Source: Roseomonas sp. KE0001 (GTDB lineage: Bacteria; Pseudomonadota; Alphaproteobacteria; Acetobacterales; Acetobacteraceae). Taken from it: a stretch of DNA of 37,675 nucleotides. The position numbers were made by a program, and so were the translations under genes. The stretch spans positions 1-37,675 of the forward strand of contig NZ_RCVQ01000017.1 of the NCBI RefSeq assembly GCF_016107285.1, written 5' to 3'. Shown here one piece after another: positions 16,837-23,864 of the stretch; position 1 is the first letter of the stretch; every line of letters begins with the position of its first letter. The notes below the pieces were generated by a model, which was not told the DNA's origin, searched no databases, and saw only the letters and a program-made list of their open reading frames with translations.

Positions 16837-17022
16837 ATGTCGCTGATATCGCAGTCGCCTACCCAGCTGACGCGGCAGAATCAGAGTCATAGCCTGGAAG
16901 TAAACTTCCCGGACCTGGAAGATACGGCGGAATCCGAATCTTCGCCCGCAAGAGGGATCTTGATCGGCTTCGCCTTCTCCTTGCTGATATGGGCAGGGAT
17001 ATTCGGATTCTTCTTCAGGTAG
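16837..17022 (+). CDS. Small single-pass membrane protein, unknown function
   Basis: 61 residues: a polar, acidic first half (VNFPDLEDTAESESSPARG) and one membrane helix, ILIGFAFSLLIWAGIFGFFF, ending one residue later. AGAGGCGGG seven bases before the ATG is a good ribosome site, which supports a real gene despite its size. It sits between two GT2 genes on the same strand, 218 bases after the first and 119 before the second. Comparable one-helix proteins with an RG-hydrophobic pattern occur in alphaproteobacterial EPS loci as far as I recall. It could help assemble or regulate the membrane glycosyltransferase complex. Confidence 0.65.
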   Translation: MSLISQSPTQLTRQNQSHSLEVNFPDLEDTAESESSPARGILIGFAFSLLIWAGIFGFFFR

Positions 17023-17141
17023 TTTCGGCGCTCCTTCCTGTACTTTCTTGAAGAAGCGGCCTTAATTTCCTGAGGTAGGCCTTGTAAAGTGGCGTCTGCA
17101 TTGGTTTGACGTGACCATTTTCATGCAGGAGCCAGGGCGTA

Positions 17142-18155
17142 ATGCACAGCCCATCGGGGACGGGACGTCCCTTTGTCAGCATCGCTGTCCCCGTCCTGAA
17201 TGAAGAACACTATATCACCGCCTGTCTTTCCTCCCTTCTGGTCCAACTGGATCCGCAGCAGGGCGAAATCCTGGTTCTCGACGGCGGTAGCACGGATCGC
17301 ACCTGCGAAATCGTTGAGGAGATGCAGCGGAAGCATCCGCACATCCGCCTGCTTCACAACCCTGCCCGCCTGCAATCCGCCGCCGTCAATCTGGCCGCCC
17401 GTGTCGCATCGCCCGAAAGCAGGATCCTGCTCCGCGCCGATGCCCATGCCTGGTATCCGGCTGACTTCCTGCAACGCGTCGTCACCGCACTTCAGGAGCA
17501 GCGGGCGACCTCGGTGGTGGTGCCCATGATCACCGCCGGAAATGGCGCCATGCAGGAGGCCATCGCCGCGGCGCAGAACAGTCGCTTCGGAAATGGCGGC
17601 TCGGCCCACCGCATCCGACCGGCGTCGCAGTGGGTCGAACACGGGCATCATGCCGCCTTTGACCGTGACTTCTTCCTGTCCATCGGAGGCTACGACGAAA
17701 GCTTCACCCACAACGAGGATGCGGAGTTGGATCATCGGGCGATCGCAGCCGGTGGTCGCATCTGGCTCTGCGCCGAGGCTCCGATCACGTACTTTCCGCG
17801 CAAGGACCTTCTGTCCCTGGCCCGGCAGTATATGCGGCATGGCGGCGGCAGGGCGCGAACCCTGGTCAAGCATCACCTGACACCCAAGCCGCGGCAGATG
17901 GCGCCCGTCATCGCCTTGCTGGGGAGTGTGATGGGGCTGCTCATCGCCCCCTGGTTTCCGGCCGCTCTTCTCCTGCCCCTCGCCTATGCCGGCCTTTGCC
18001 TGGGATGGGGGGCCTGGATGGCGTGGCGCACCGGCAAGGCCTCGTTGCTGGCCGCCGGCCCCGCCGCGATGACGATGCATCTGGCCTGGGGATGGGGATT
18101 CCTGCGCAGCCTGTTCCGCCACAAAGGCGCCCTGCGCCGGCAACCGCAATCCTGA
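17142..18155 (+). CDS. ExoA-like family 2 glycosyltransferase with C-terminal membrane helices
   Basis: 337-residue membrane-attached GT2 resembling ExoA of succinoglycan synthesis. The GT-A core has VSIAVPVLNEEHYI, LDGGSTDRT (47-54), the metal-binding region LLRADAHAWYP and the catalytic acid region HNEDAELDHR. Two or three hydrophobic segments follow after residue 245 (PVIALLGSVMGLLIAPWFP, ALLLPLAYAGLCLGWG). It is expected to extend the lipid-linked repeat unit at the cytoplasmic face. AGGG precedes the ATG. It is convergent with the flippase, with only 29 bases between stop codons and no obvious terminator. Confidence 0.9.
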   Translation: MHSPSGTGRPFVSIAVPVLNEEHYITACLSSLLVQLDPQQGEILVLDGGSTDRTCEIVEEMQRKHPHIRLLHNPARLQSAAVNLAARVASPESRILLRADAHAWYPADFLQRVVTALQEQRATSVVVPMITAGNGAMQEAIAAAQNSRFGNGGSAHRIRPASQWVEHGHHAAFDRDFFLSIGGYDESFTHNEDAELDHRAIAAGGRIWLCAEAPITYFPRKDLLSLARQYMRHGGGRARTLVKHHLTPKPRQMAPVIALLGSVMGLLIAPWFPAALLLPLAYAGLCLGWGAWMAWRTGKASLLAAGPAAMTMHLAWGWGFLRSLFRHKGALRRQPQS

Positions 18156-18184
18156 TCAACAGGCGGCCATTCTCAAACGGACTC

Positions 18185-19684
18185 TCAGGCCTGCTGGCCG
18201 GTCATCCGGCGCGGCAAGGCCAGCAGATGGGGGCGCAAGGCATTGCTGGCCAGGACGCCGGCCAGCAGCGCGATGCCAGAGGCCGCAACGGCCGTGATGA
18301 GGCGCGCCGGCAAGGACGCGAAGGCCTCCAGGGGCAGCCTTGCCAGCTCATAGCAGACCGCAATGACGAGCAATTGGGGCAGGACGCTGACACTGACCCA
18401 ATGCAGCGCCTGGCCACGCAGCCTTTGGCGGAAAGCGGTCCGGGTGAACAGAAAGAAGGCCAGCAGATTGGTGGCGGCCAGGCAGACCGCCGGCAGGACA
18501 ACGCCATAGAGGGGCGTCAGCAGCAGGATGGCGGGCAGATAGAAGGCGCCGCAGATCAGGTTGATCTTCAAGGCGGTCACGGGATCGCCTTCCGCCATCT
18601 GAAGCGCATGGGAGGGGCGGCACAGACCGCCCAGCGCATAGGCGATGGCCAGGATCGCCAGGACCGGCGCGAAGTCACGCCCGGCGGACGGGTTGCCGCT
18701 CAACAGCTCCAGAAAGGCGCCGCCGAAGAAAACCAGGGCCCCCGTGGCCGTCAGCATTAGCACGAAGGTTGCCTGCGAGATCGAGAAGAACAACTCCCGC
18801 AACTCGGCACCACGCTCGGCACTGACATAGGCTGACATGCGGGGAAAGGCGGCGGTGATCAATGGCGTGGTCAGCCGCACCATGGCGGAGCACATGGTGG
18901 CGACCAGCGAGTAGGTCCCGAAGACCGACAGCGGCAGGACAGCGCTGATCACCAGGGAGTCGGCAATCTGCACCATCGTTCCGGTGGCCGCGGAAGCCAT
19001 GTTCGCCACGGCGAAGCGCATGGTGCGCCAGATCAGATCCATCTCCAGACGCTGCCGGCCGAAGGAAGATGGAACGTTGCGGCCAACTGCGATCGCGAAG
19101 GATGTCGTCTCCACCAGGCTGGCCGCGATCTGGCTCCAGAAAAAGGCTTCTGCCGTCGGGGCGACGAAGGCGAGCGCGCCGAGCCCGAGGCCGAGGCGCA
19201 GGAGGCCTGTGCCGATCAGGAGGAGATTGCACAGGACCTGCCGCTCCAGCCCTTCCAGCGTCGCCTGGAAGATGCCGCGCAGCCGTTGGACAGCGATGCC
19301 GACACCCATCAGGGTGATGGCCCACTGCACTTCGCCAGGGGTGATATGCTGCGGCCGTAGCCAATAGGCGGCGATCCATGGCGAAAGCAGCCAGATGGCC
19401 AGAGCCAGGACGACGGCAAGTCCTGTGTAGATCAGCGTGAAGTTGAAGACCAGGCTGCCGGTCCCGGAAGGGTTCTCAACCTGGTTTCGCGCCACCAGAC
19501 GCGTCACCGTCTGGCCGAGGCCAGCATCGAAGATGGCAGCCGCCGTCAGCAGAACCGCGAAGAAGCCAATCAGGCCATACTGCTCGGCCCCTGCCAGACG
19601 GTAGCCGCCGAAAGCGATGCCTGCCTGCACGGCGAGGGAGACGGCCATACCGGAGAGGTTGGCAAGCACATTGCGCGCAATCAT
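18185..19684 (-). CDS. Wzx-like flippase (MOP superfamily)
   Basis: 499-residue inner-membrane protein with about 12-14 hydrophobic segments. It starts IARNVLANLSGMAVSLAVQAG and includes YGLIGFFAVLLTAAAIFDAGLGQ, the arrangement of Polysacc_synt flippases, which move undecaprenyl-linked repeat units to the periplasm. Internal features such as YSLVATMCSAMVRLTTPLITA and FPRMSAYVSAERGAELREL fit the family. It follows the initiating transferase by 157 bases on the same strand. A second, different flippase-like gene lies at 28886-30202, so the region may serve two polymers. Confidence 0.9.
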   Translation of the reverse strand: MIARNVLANLSGMAVSLAVQAGIAFGGYRLAGAEQYGLIGFFAVLLTAAAIFDAGLGQTVTRLVARNQVENPSGTGSLVFNFTLIYTGLAVVLALAIWLLSPWIAAYWLRPQHITPGEVQWAITLMGVGIAVQRLRGIFQATLEGLERQVLCNLLLIGTGLLRLGLGLGALAFVAPTAEAFFWSQIAASLVETTSFAIAVGRNVPSSFGRQRLEMDLIWRTMRFAVANMASAATGTMVQIADSLVISAVLPLSVFGTYSLVATMCSAMVRLTTPLITAAFPRMSAYVSAERGAELRELFFSISQATFVLMLTATGALVFFGGAFLELLSGNPSAGRDFAPVLAILAIAYALGGLCRPSHALQMAEGDPVTALKINLICGAFYLPAILLLTPLYGVVLPAVCLAATNLLAFFLFTRTAFRQRLRGQALHWVSVSVLPQLLVIAVCYELARLPLEAFASLPARLITAVAASGIALLAGVLASNALRPHLLALPRRMTGQQA

Positions 19685-19840
19685 GACAGGCCCTCAGCAC
19701 CCTTCACGCCGTGCTGCTTCCGCCGGTTGCGAAACCTGCAGGCATCTCGAACAGCCACAGGGCCGCGGCATGCCCTCTGCGGGCAGTCCTGCGACCAGGG
19801 CAAGCCTCGATCAGAACAAGTTGTCCGGTCGGACGCCGCT

Positions 19841-20557
19841 CTAGTAGGCGCCGCGCCGGACCAAGACCGCAGGCACGGTCTGCAGCAGGATCCGCAGATC
19901 CTGCCAGAGGGAGAACTCGCGCACGTAACGGCAGTCGAGGGCAACGCGCTCGGCATAAGTGGTGTCGCTACGGCCGCTGATCTGCCACAGACCCGTGATG
20001 CCCGGACGGACGGCGAGATAGCAGACCGCGGCAACGCCATAATGGTCCGTCAACTCCTCCTGCACCACCGGGCGGGGGCCCACCAGACTCATCTCCCCCC
20101 GCAGCACGTTGAAGAGCTGGGGCAACTCATCCAGGCTGGTCGCGCGAAGGAACTTCCCAATCCGCGTGACGCGCGGATCGCGCGGCAGCTTCCGGGAGGT
20201 CGCCCACATCTGAGCGGCTTCCGGATTGTTCACCAGCAGATCTTGCAGCACGGCCGCCGCATTGGGGACCATGCTGCGGAACTTCAGGCAACGAAAGCTT
20301 CGCCCCCCCTTGCCGACCCGCGAATGGCCAAACACCGCCGGACCACCATCCAGACAGACCGCGAGCGCAATCAGCAGGAATGCTGGCGAAAGGACAATAA
20401 TTGCAAAAGACGACAGAATGATATCAAGGAAACGCTTGGCAGAATAATGCCAGCTTGGGCTGATTGACTTGGCCAGACCATAGGACTCGGCATGATCAAT
20501 ATGCAGCTCTGTCGAGTTCTGCATACGAATATTGTGTGGCCAATTCGTATGAGTCAT
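19841..20557 (-). CDS. ExoY/WbaP-like initiating sugar-phosphate transferase
   Basis: Transfers a sugar phosphate to undecaprenyl phosphate, the first step of the repeat unit. The 238-residue protein has a short N-terminal region, one hydrophobic segment ([20 protein letters not shown]) and the full catalytic signature: [54 protein letters not shown] and the ending VLVRRGAY. The length and ending resemble ExoY rather than the long five-helix WbaP. The ATG at 20557 has GGAG seven bases upstream, while the ATG at 20590 has none, so the shorter form is chosen. A CtrA-box-like sequence lies about 80 bases before it. Confidence 0.93.
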   Translation of the reverse strand: MTHTNWPHNIRMQNSTELHIDHAESYGLAKSISPSWHYSAKRFLDIILSSFAIIVLSPAFLLIALAVCLDGGPAVFGHSRVGKGGRSFRCLKFRSMVPNAAAVLQDLLVNNPEAAQMWATSRKLPRDPRVTRIGKFLRATSLDELPQLFNVLRGEMSLVGPRPVVQEELTDHYGVAAVCYLAVRPGITGLWQISGRSDTTYAERVALDCRYVREFSLWQDLRILLQTVPAVLVRRGAY

Positions 20558-20637
20558 GGCGCAACTCCGGTTACAAGCGGCCAGCGGCATTCAAACGCTT
20601 ACGTCTCAAAATACACACAGAGCCCGCGGCATGAAGA

Positions 20638-20652
20638 TTAATTTTGAATTTA
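20638..20652. promoter_or_regulatory. CtrA-box-like site upstream of the initiating transferase
   Basis: TTAA-TTTTGAA-TTTA matches the CtrA consensus TTAA-N7-TTAA at 7 of 8 positions. Its place 81-95 bases before the initiating transferase start suits a promoter. The same window encodes a CtrA paralogue. AT-rich DNA makes chance matches possible. Confidence 0.35.
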
Positions 20653-20677
20653 TTGCTGGAATGTCTCTCAACAGTTT

Positions 20678-20757
20678 GTGTTCTGAGAGTCCCACAGCCA
20701 ATTCAAGACATTCGCGCTTTTTGTATACACGCTAAAGTTGTGTTCTCTGCGTGTTCT
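20678..20757 (+). repeat. Three GTGTTCT direct repeats
   Basis: GTGTTCT occurs at 20678-20684, 20740-20746 and 20751-20757. Start distances of 62 and 11 bases are near whole helical turns, so a protein could bind all three on one face. Function unknown. Confidence 0.4.
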
Positions 20758-20828
20758 GATCCCTTGGTCCGCGGTGGCAGGAGATTCCGTCCCTGGGCTG
20801 CTGGTCAGGCTGTGCTCGCCTGTTGGGC

Positions 20829-20886
20829 CATAAGTCTGCACATAAGCCGTCATCGTCTCAGAGCGGCTATGCTGCGGCGCTTATAA
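20829..20886. promoter_or_regulatory. CATAAG repeat cluster, possible res site or operator of the recombinase
   Basis: CATAAG (20829-20834) and CATAAGCCG (20841-20849) are direct repeats 12 bases apart. CGGCTATG (20864-20871) and GCTTATAA (20879-20886) are imperfect inverted copies. Serine resolvases usually bind such repeated sites just upstream of their own gene, so a res site is plausible. Confidence 0.4.
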
Positions 20887-20945
20887 ACCATGAGAGTAAG
20901 CTTTTGAAACCACACTTCCGCGAAAGCGCGCGTCGGGAGCTTTTG

Positions 20946-20963
20946 ATGGCCCTAGCGTCATGA
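20946..20963 (+). other. Five-codon leader ORF coupled to the recombinase
   Basis: ATG GCC CTA GCG TCA TGA encodes MALAS. It has GGGAG six bases upstream, and its TGA overlaps the recombinase ATG as ATGA. The recombinase start itself has no ribosome site, so translation probably depends on termination of this leader. Confidence 0.5.
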
Positions 20964-21721
20964 CAGACCATCAAACCTTGGTTTGGCATCGTAAAATCGG
21001 GCCGGAAAGGGACGGCGCTCCCCGCTTCGTTGTCTATCTGCGGGTCTCCACGGAACGGCAGGGCCAGACCCGGCTGGGATTGCAGGCGCAGCGCGATTCT
21101 GTGGCGCGCCATCTGGCCATGACCGGTGGGCAGGTGCTGGAGGAGTTTGAGGAGGTGGAAAGCGGCCGCAGGAATGATCGGCCGCAACTGGCCATGGCCA
21201 TGGCCAGTTGCCGTCGCCAGAAGGCCACGCTCCTGATTGCCAAACTCGATCGGCTGACCCGGAACGTCCGCTTCCTCCTGGAAGTGGTCGAGGGCGCGGG
21301 GGAGGCTGGCGTCGCCTTCTGCGATCTTCCCGCCCTCCCCCCTGGGCCGGTGGGCAAGTTCATGCTGACCCAGATGGCCGCGGTGGCAGAGTTGGAAGCT
21401 GGCCTGATTTCGCAGCGCACACGGGCGGCCCTCGCCGTCGCCAAGGCGCGCGGTGTCCGGCTGGGCAACCCTCAGCTGAGGCCCGGAACAACTGAAACGG
21501 CGCGGCATGCCGCTCAGGCCCGGAGCCGGCAGGCCTCGCTTCGGGCGGCGGAGATCTGGCCCTATCTGGAGGAAGGGCGACAAGCGGGCGCCACCAGCCT
21601 GCAGGCCCAGGCGCAGGCGCTCAATGCGCGCGGCATCCCCACGCCGACGGGGCGCGGCCTCTGGTCCGCCACCCAGGTCCGAAGGATCCGGCTGTTGCGG
21701 GAGGAGGCGCTCAGGCGATAG
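20960..21721 (+). CDS. Serine recombinase (resolvase/invertase family)
   Basis: Site-specific serine recombinase, 253 residues. The resolvase domain has the nucleophile Ser30 in YLRVSTERQ, the conserved LDRLTRN with catalytic arginines, and the helix region KFMLTQMAAVAELEAGLISQRT. A C-terminal extension with NARGIPTPTGRGLWSATQV resembles the DNA-binding part of larger serine recombinases, so it is longer than Tn3 resolvase (about 185). Next to parA on a plasmid-like replicon, the likely job is resolving multimers. DNA inversion is the alternative. The first in-frame start codon is at 20960 and lacks its own ribosome site (see the leader ORF). Confidence 0.92.
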   Translation: MTDHQTLVWHRKIGPERDGAPRFVVYLRVSTERQGQTRLGLQAQRDSVARHLAMTGGQVLEEFEEVESGRRNDRPQLAMAMASCRRQKATLLIAKLDRLTRNVRFLLEVVEGAGEAGVAFCDLPALPPGPVGKFMLTQMAAVAELEAGLISQRTRAALAVAKARGVRLGNPQLRPGTTETARHAAQARSRQASLRAAEIWPYLEEGRQAGATSLQAQAQALNARGIPTPTGRGLWSATQVRRIRLLREEALRR

Positions 21722-21735
21722 GATCAAAGGAGAGA

Positions 21736-21758
21736 ACCTTATAAGGTCATAAGGTCCT
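21736..21758. repeat. Palindrome and AGGTCAT repeats before parA (partition-site candidate)
   Basis: ACCTTATAAGGT (21736-21747) is a perfect palindrome. It overlaps AGGTCAT (21744-21750) and is followed by AGGTCCT (21752-21758). It lies in the 72-base gap before parA, where small type Ib systems often place the operator/centromere bound by the RHH partner. Confidence 0.55.
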
Positions 21759-21793
21759 GTCCTCTTCAGGTTTCCGGCAGTGAAGGTGAACCG

Positions 21794-22432
21794 TTGCGCA
21801 TCTATGCCTTGATCAGCCAGAAGGGGGGCGCTGGCAAAAGCATGCTGGCCAGGCAATTGGCAGTCCTGGCCGGTGAATCCGGCCGCAGCCTGCTGATCGA
21901 CCGCGATCCGCAGGCCACATCCGGCAAGTGGTGGCAGCGGCGACAGATGCTTCAGCCCACCCCGGCCGAGCCGGATCTGCTGGACCTCGGCAACACCAGC
22001 CTGACCATGGCGGCGAAAGCCCTTGGCCGGCAGGAAGGAAGCGTCTTCATCGACACGCGCCCGGCGGTCACCGAACCGGAGGCGGAAGCGGCGCGGGTGG
22101 CGAATCTGGTTATCGTTCCTGTCCGTCCCTCTTCGGACGATCTGGAAGCGGTCGGGGAGACGCTGCGTATTCTTCGCCGCCTGGACCGGCGTGCCGTCCT
22201 GGTCATCAACGCCGCCAAGAATGAGATGCGCGCGCGGGACGCCAAGGCGGCCCTGTCACGCTATCCGGTGCCGGTCTGCCCGATCCATGTGGGCGACCGC
22301 GCCATCTATCTCGACGCCTCGCTGGAAGGCCGGGGCGTAGGGGAGATGAAGGGCGCCGCGGCGCGCGATGCCCATGCGGAGCTGCGTGCCATCTGGAACT
22401 GGATTCAGGACACTGCCCATGACCCGGACTAA
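21794..22432 (+). CDS. parA: Small ParA-type partition ATPase
   Basis: 212-residue deviant-Walker ATPase of the ParA/ParF (type Ib) size, with no N-terminal DNA-binding domain. The Walker A motif is QKGGAGKSM with signature Lys10 and Lys15. Next come SLLIDRDPQATSGKWW (a fingerprint of this class), Walker B VFIDTRP and LVIVPVRPSSDDL. It should bind the nucleoid non-specifically and move the replicon through its partner protein. The start is TTG at 21794, with AAGG seven bases upstream; the next ATG would delete the ATP loop. Its stop lies inside the next gene, so the two are coupled. Confidence 0.93.
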   Translation: MRIYALISQKGGAGKSMLARQLAVLAGESGRSLLIDRDPQATSGKWWQRRQMLQPTPAEPDLLDLGNTSLTMAAKALGRQEGSVFIDTRPAVTEPEAEAARVANLVIVPVRPSSDDLEAVGETLRILRRLDRRAVLVINAAKNEMRARDAKAALSRYPVPVCPIHVGDRAIYLDASLEGRGVGEMKGAAARDAHAELRAIWNWIQDTAHDPD

Positions 22433-22730
22433 CAGGAAAGGCCGGTCCCTCGCTGAGGTCATGTCCTCCATCGAGGAGGATGAGAGGGTATCGCCGCCGG
22501 CGGAGACCGATGCCGCGGCCGCTCCCCGCCTGTCCGGTCCCGTCATTGTTCCCGTCAATATGCTGGTCACGCCGGAGGATCGTCACCGCCTGCGACAGCT
22601 CAGCCTCGATACCGGCCTCAGCCTGCAGAAGCTTGGACATGAGGCATGGAACCTGCTCCTGGCCAGGCGCGGCCTGCCTCCCCTGACCGGCGTTTCGGCC
22701 AACGTGCCCAGTGGCCGGAAAAGGTCATGA
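22419..22730 (+). CDS. RHH-like partition partner of ParA
   Basis: 103-residue protein with a flexible polar first half (MTRTNRKGRSLAEVMSS, many Ala/Pro/Glu) and a C-terminal VPVNMLVTPEDRHRLRQLSL-type segment continuing to NLLLARRG. This strand-helix-helix pattern is that of ribbon-helix-helix centromere binders (ParG/Arc/MetJ-like). A disordered N-terminus in such proteins commonly stimulates the ATPase. It overlaps parA by 14 bases and has AGGA eight bases before its ATG. Its stop codon lies inside an AGGTCATGACCT palindrome. The fold is inferred by pattern only. Confidence 0.75.
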   Translation: MTRTNRKGRSLAEVMSSIEEDERVSPPAETDAAAAPRLSGPVIVPVNMLVTPEDRHRLRQLSLDTGLSLQKLGHEAWNLLLARRGLPPLTGVSANVPSGRKRS

Positions 22731-22734
22731 CCTT
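22721..22734. repeat. Palindromic AGGTCAT site over the RHH gene stop codon
   Basis: AAGGTCATGACCTT is a perfect 14-bp palindrome containing AGGTCAT and ATGACCT. The TGA at 22728-22730 is the stop of the RHH gene. It repeats the motif found before parA. Confidence 0.55.
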
Positions 22735-22940
22735 ACTTACTGTAAACCTTCATAGGTTCAAAGGCTGTAGGGGACTGACCGTGCCGCGCTCTCCCGCCCT
22801 CGGAGGCCCTTGACGGAGGAATTCGGCTCTCCGCGGCGTCCACAGGGATACCGAAACAAGTTCGCCCAGGGCCTGGAAGATCAGAACTCTCAGGCTTTCG
22901 AAGCCCGCCAGCCATTCCCGGCATTCATCTGGTGGATCCC

Positions 22941-22968
22941 ACCTCATGACCTCATGAGGTTCTGACCT
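22941..22968. repeat. ATGACCT/CTGACCT repeat cluster at the end of the partition block
   Basis: ATGACCT (22946-22952), the palindrome CCTCATGAGG (22950-22959) and CTGACCT (22962-22968) lie in 28 bases, just before the convergent CtrA-like gene ends. A related AACCT-TCAT-AGGTT inverted repeat is at 22745-22758. The 22731-22970 gap otherwise holds no convincing gene. Confidence 0.5.
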
Positions 22969-22970
22969 TT

Positions 22971-23705
22971 CTAGGCAACAGCCTGCTGATACACCGCAGC
23001 GAAGCCGGCCGCCTGGCCGTGCGGCTTCATGGCACCATGTTCCCGCAGGGCATAGCCTCGCCCCCAGACCGTCTCGATCAGATTGGCCGCACCGGCGCGG
23101 GCGAGCTTCTTGCGCAGATTGCAGACGAAGACGTCGATAATCTTCATCTCGGGTTCGTCGAGACCGCCATAAAGATGGTCGAGAAAGATCTGCTTGGTCA
23201 GCACCGACCCCTTGCGCAAGGCCAGCAGCTCCAGGATCGCATACTCCTTGCCGGTCAGGCTGATGCTTGCGCCGGACACCGTGACGGTCTGGGACACCAG
23301 GCAAAGCGAGAGCGGACCAATCTTCAGCGTCGATTGGCTATGACCCTTCGAGCGCCGAATGATCGCCTGGATCCGTGCCAGAAGCTCGGCAGGATCGAAA
23401 GGCGCCATCAGCACATCATCCGCGCCGAGCGCGAAGGCATGAAGCTTCTCCTGCGCATTCTGAGGCGCCATGAGCAGGAGCGCAGGCGTCCGGAGCTGAG
23501 CCTCGCGCAACTTCCTCAGTGCTTCTGTCCCGGTCATATCGGAGAGCGCCGGGCCGATCAGGATCAGATCGTGCTCGTAGAGACGAAGCATCTCCAGAGC
23601 TTCCTCTCCACCGCTGACCTGCTCCACCAGGATGGATGCCTTTCCGAGGAAGGATTTGGTCTCAAGGGAGTGACCGCCTTTTTCCTCGACCAGAAGCACG
23701 CGCAT
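22971..23705 (-). CDS. CtrA-like response regulator with a degenerate receiver
   Basis: OmpR-family regulator, 244 residues, clearly a CtrA paralogue in its DNA-binding domain (LTGKEYAILELLALRKG, FLDHLYGGLDEPEMKIIDVF, ETVWGRGYALRE). The receiver aligns with CtrA without gaps over residues 1-105, yet its phosphorylation residues are gone: Asp51 is Gly (LILIGPALSDM), Lys101 is Ala (LMAPF), position 79 is Met, and the acidic pocket EDD is EEK at 7-9. It cannot be phosphorylated in the usual way, so it may act constitutively or compete with chromosomal CtrA. The ATG at 23705 gives a CtrA-like N-terminus (MRVLLVEE); a TTG at 23717 adds four residues. It lies between the partition block and the acylation cassette. 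Confidence 0.9.
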   Translation of the reverse strand: MRVLLVEEKGGHSLETKSFLGKASILVEQVSGGEEALEMLRLYEHDLILIGPALSDMTGTEALRKLREAQLRTPALLLMAPQNAQEKLHAFALGADDVLMAPFDPAELLARIQAIIRRSKGHSQSTLKIGPLSLCLVSQTVTVSGASISLTGKEYAILELLALRKGSVLTKQIFLDHLYGGLDEPEMKIIDVFVCNLRKKLARAGAANLIETVWGRGYALREHGAMKPHGQAAGFAAVYQQAVA

Positions 23706-23791
23706 GCTGCCACCCAATTATGCAACCGATGCGTGTACACATGCGCGGATTCTATATCTGGTGTAAAGGAAATTCACTTTAGGGTGATGTA

Positions 23792-23810
23792 AGTTTATGG
23801 TCGGTAAACT
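23792..23810. promoter_or_regulatory. AGTTTA-N7-TAAACT inverted repeat upstream of the CtrA-like gene
   Basis: Perfect 6-bp arms at 23792-23797 and 23805-23810 with a 7-base spacer. The inner TTTA-N7-TAAA differs from the CtrA box TTAA-N7-TTAA at one base per half. It lies 87-105 bases before the start codon, a sensible place for autoregulation. Confidence 0.45.
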
Positions 23811-23864
23811 ATCCGTGCGATTTCTCTCAAAAAACCTTACGGATCTCCGGAGTTCCTCGCCCCA

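Larger units (their letters stand above)
20558..20959. promoter_or_regulatory. 402-bp divergent region between initiating transferase and recombinase
   Basis: No gene is supported except a five-codon leader at its end. It is AT-rich from about 20600 to 20750 and holds a CtrA-box-like site, three GTGTTCT repeats, a CTCTCA/TGAGAG inverted repeat (20665-20670 and 20684-20689), a TATACA near 20724 and a cluster of CATAAG repeats just before the recombinase. It should contain promoters for both flanking genes. Confidence 0.5.

Noticed and set aside
22733-22924. A 63-codon minus-strand frame after the partition genes
   Set aside because: No ribosome site, and it overlaps the AACCT-TCAT-AGGTT repeat; more likely spacer around partition sites.
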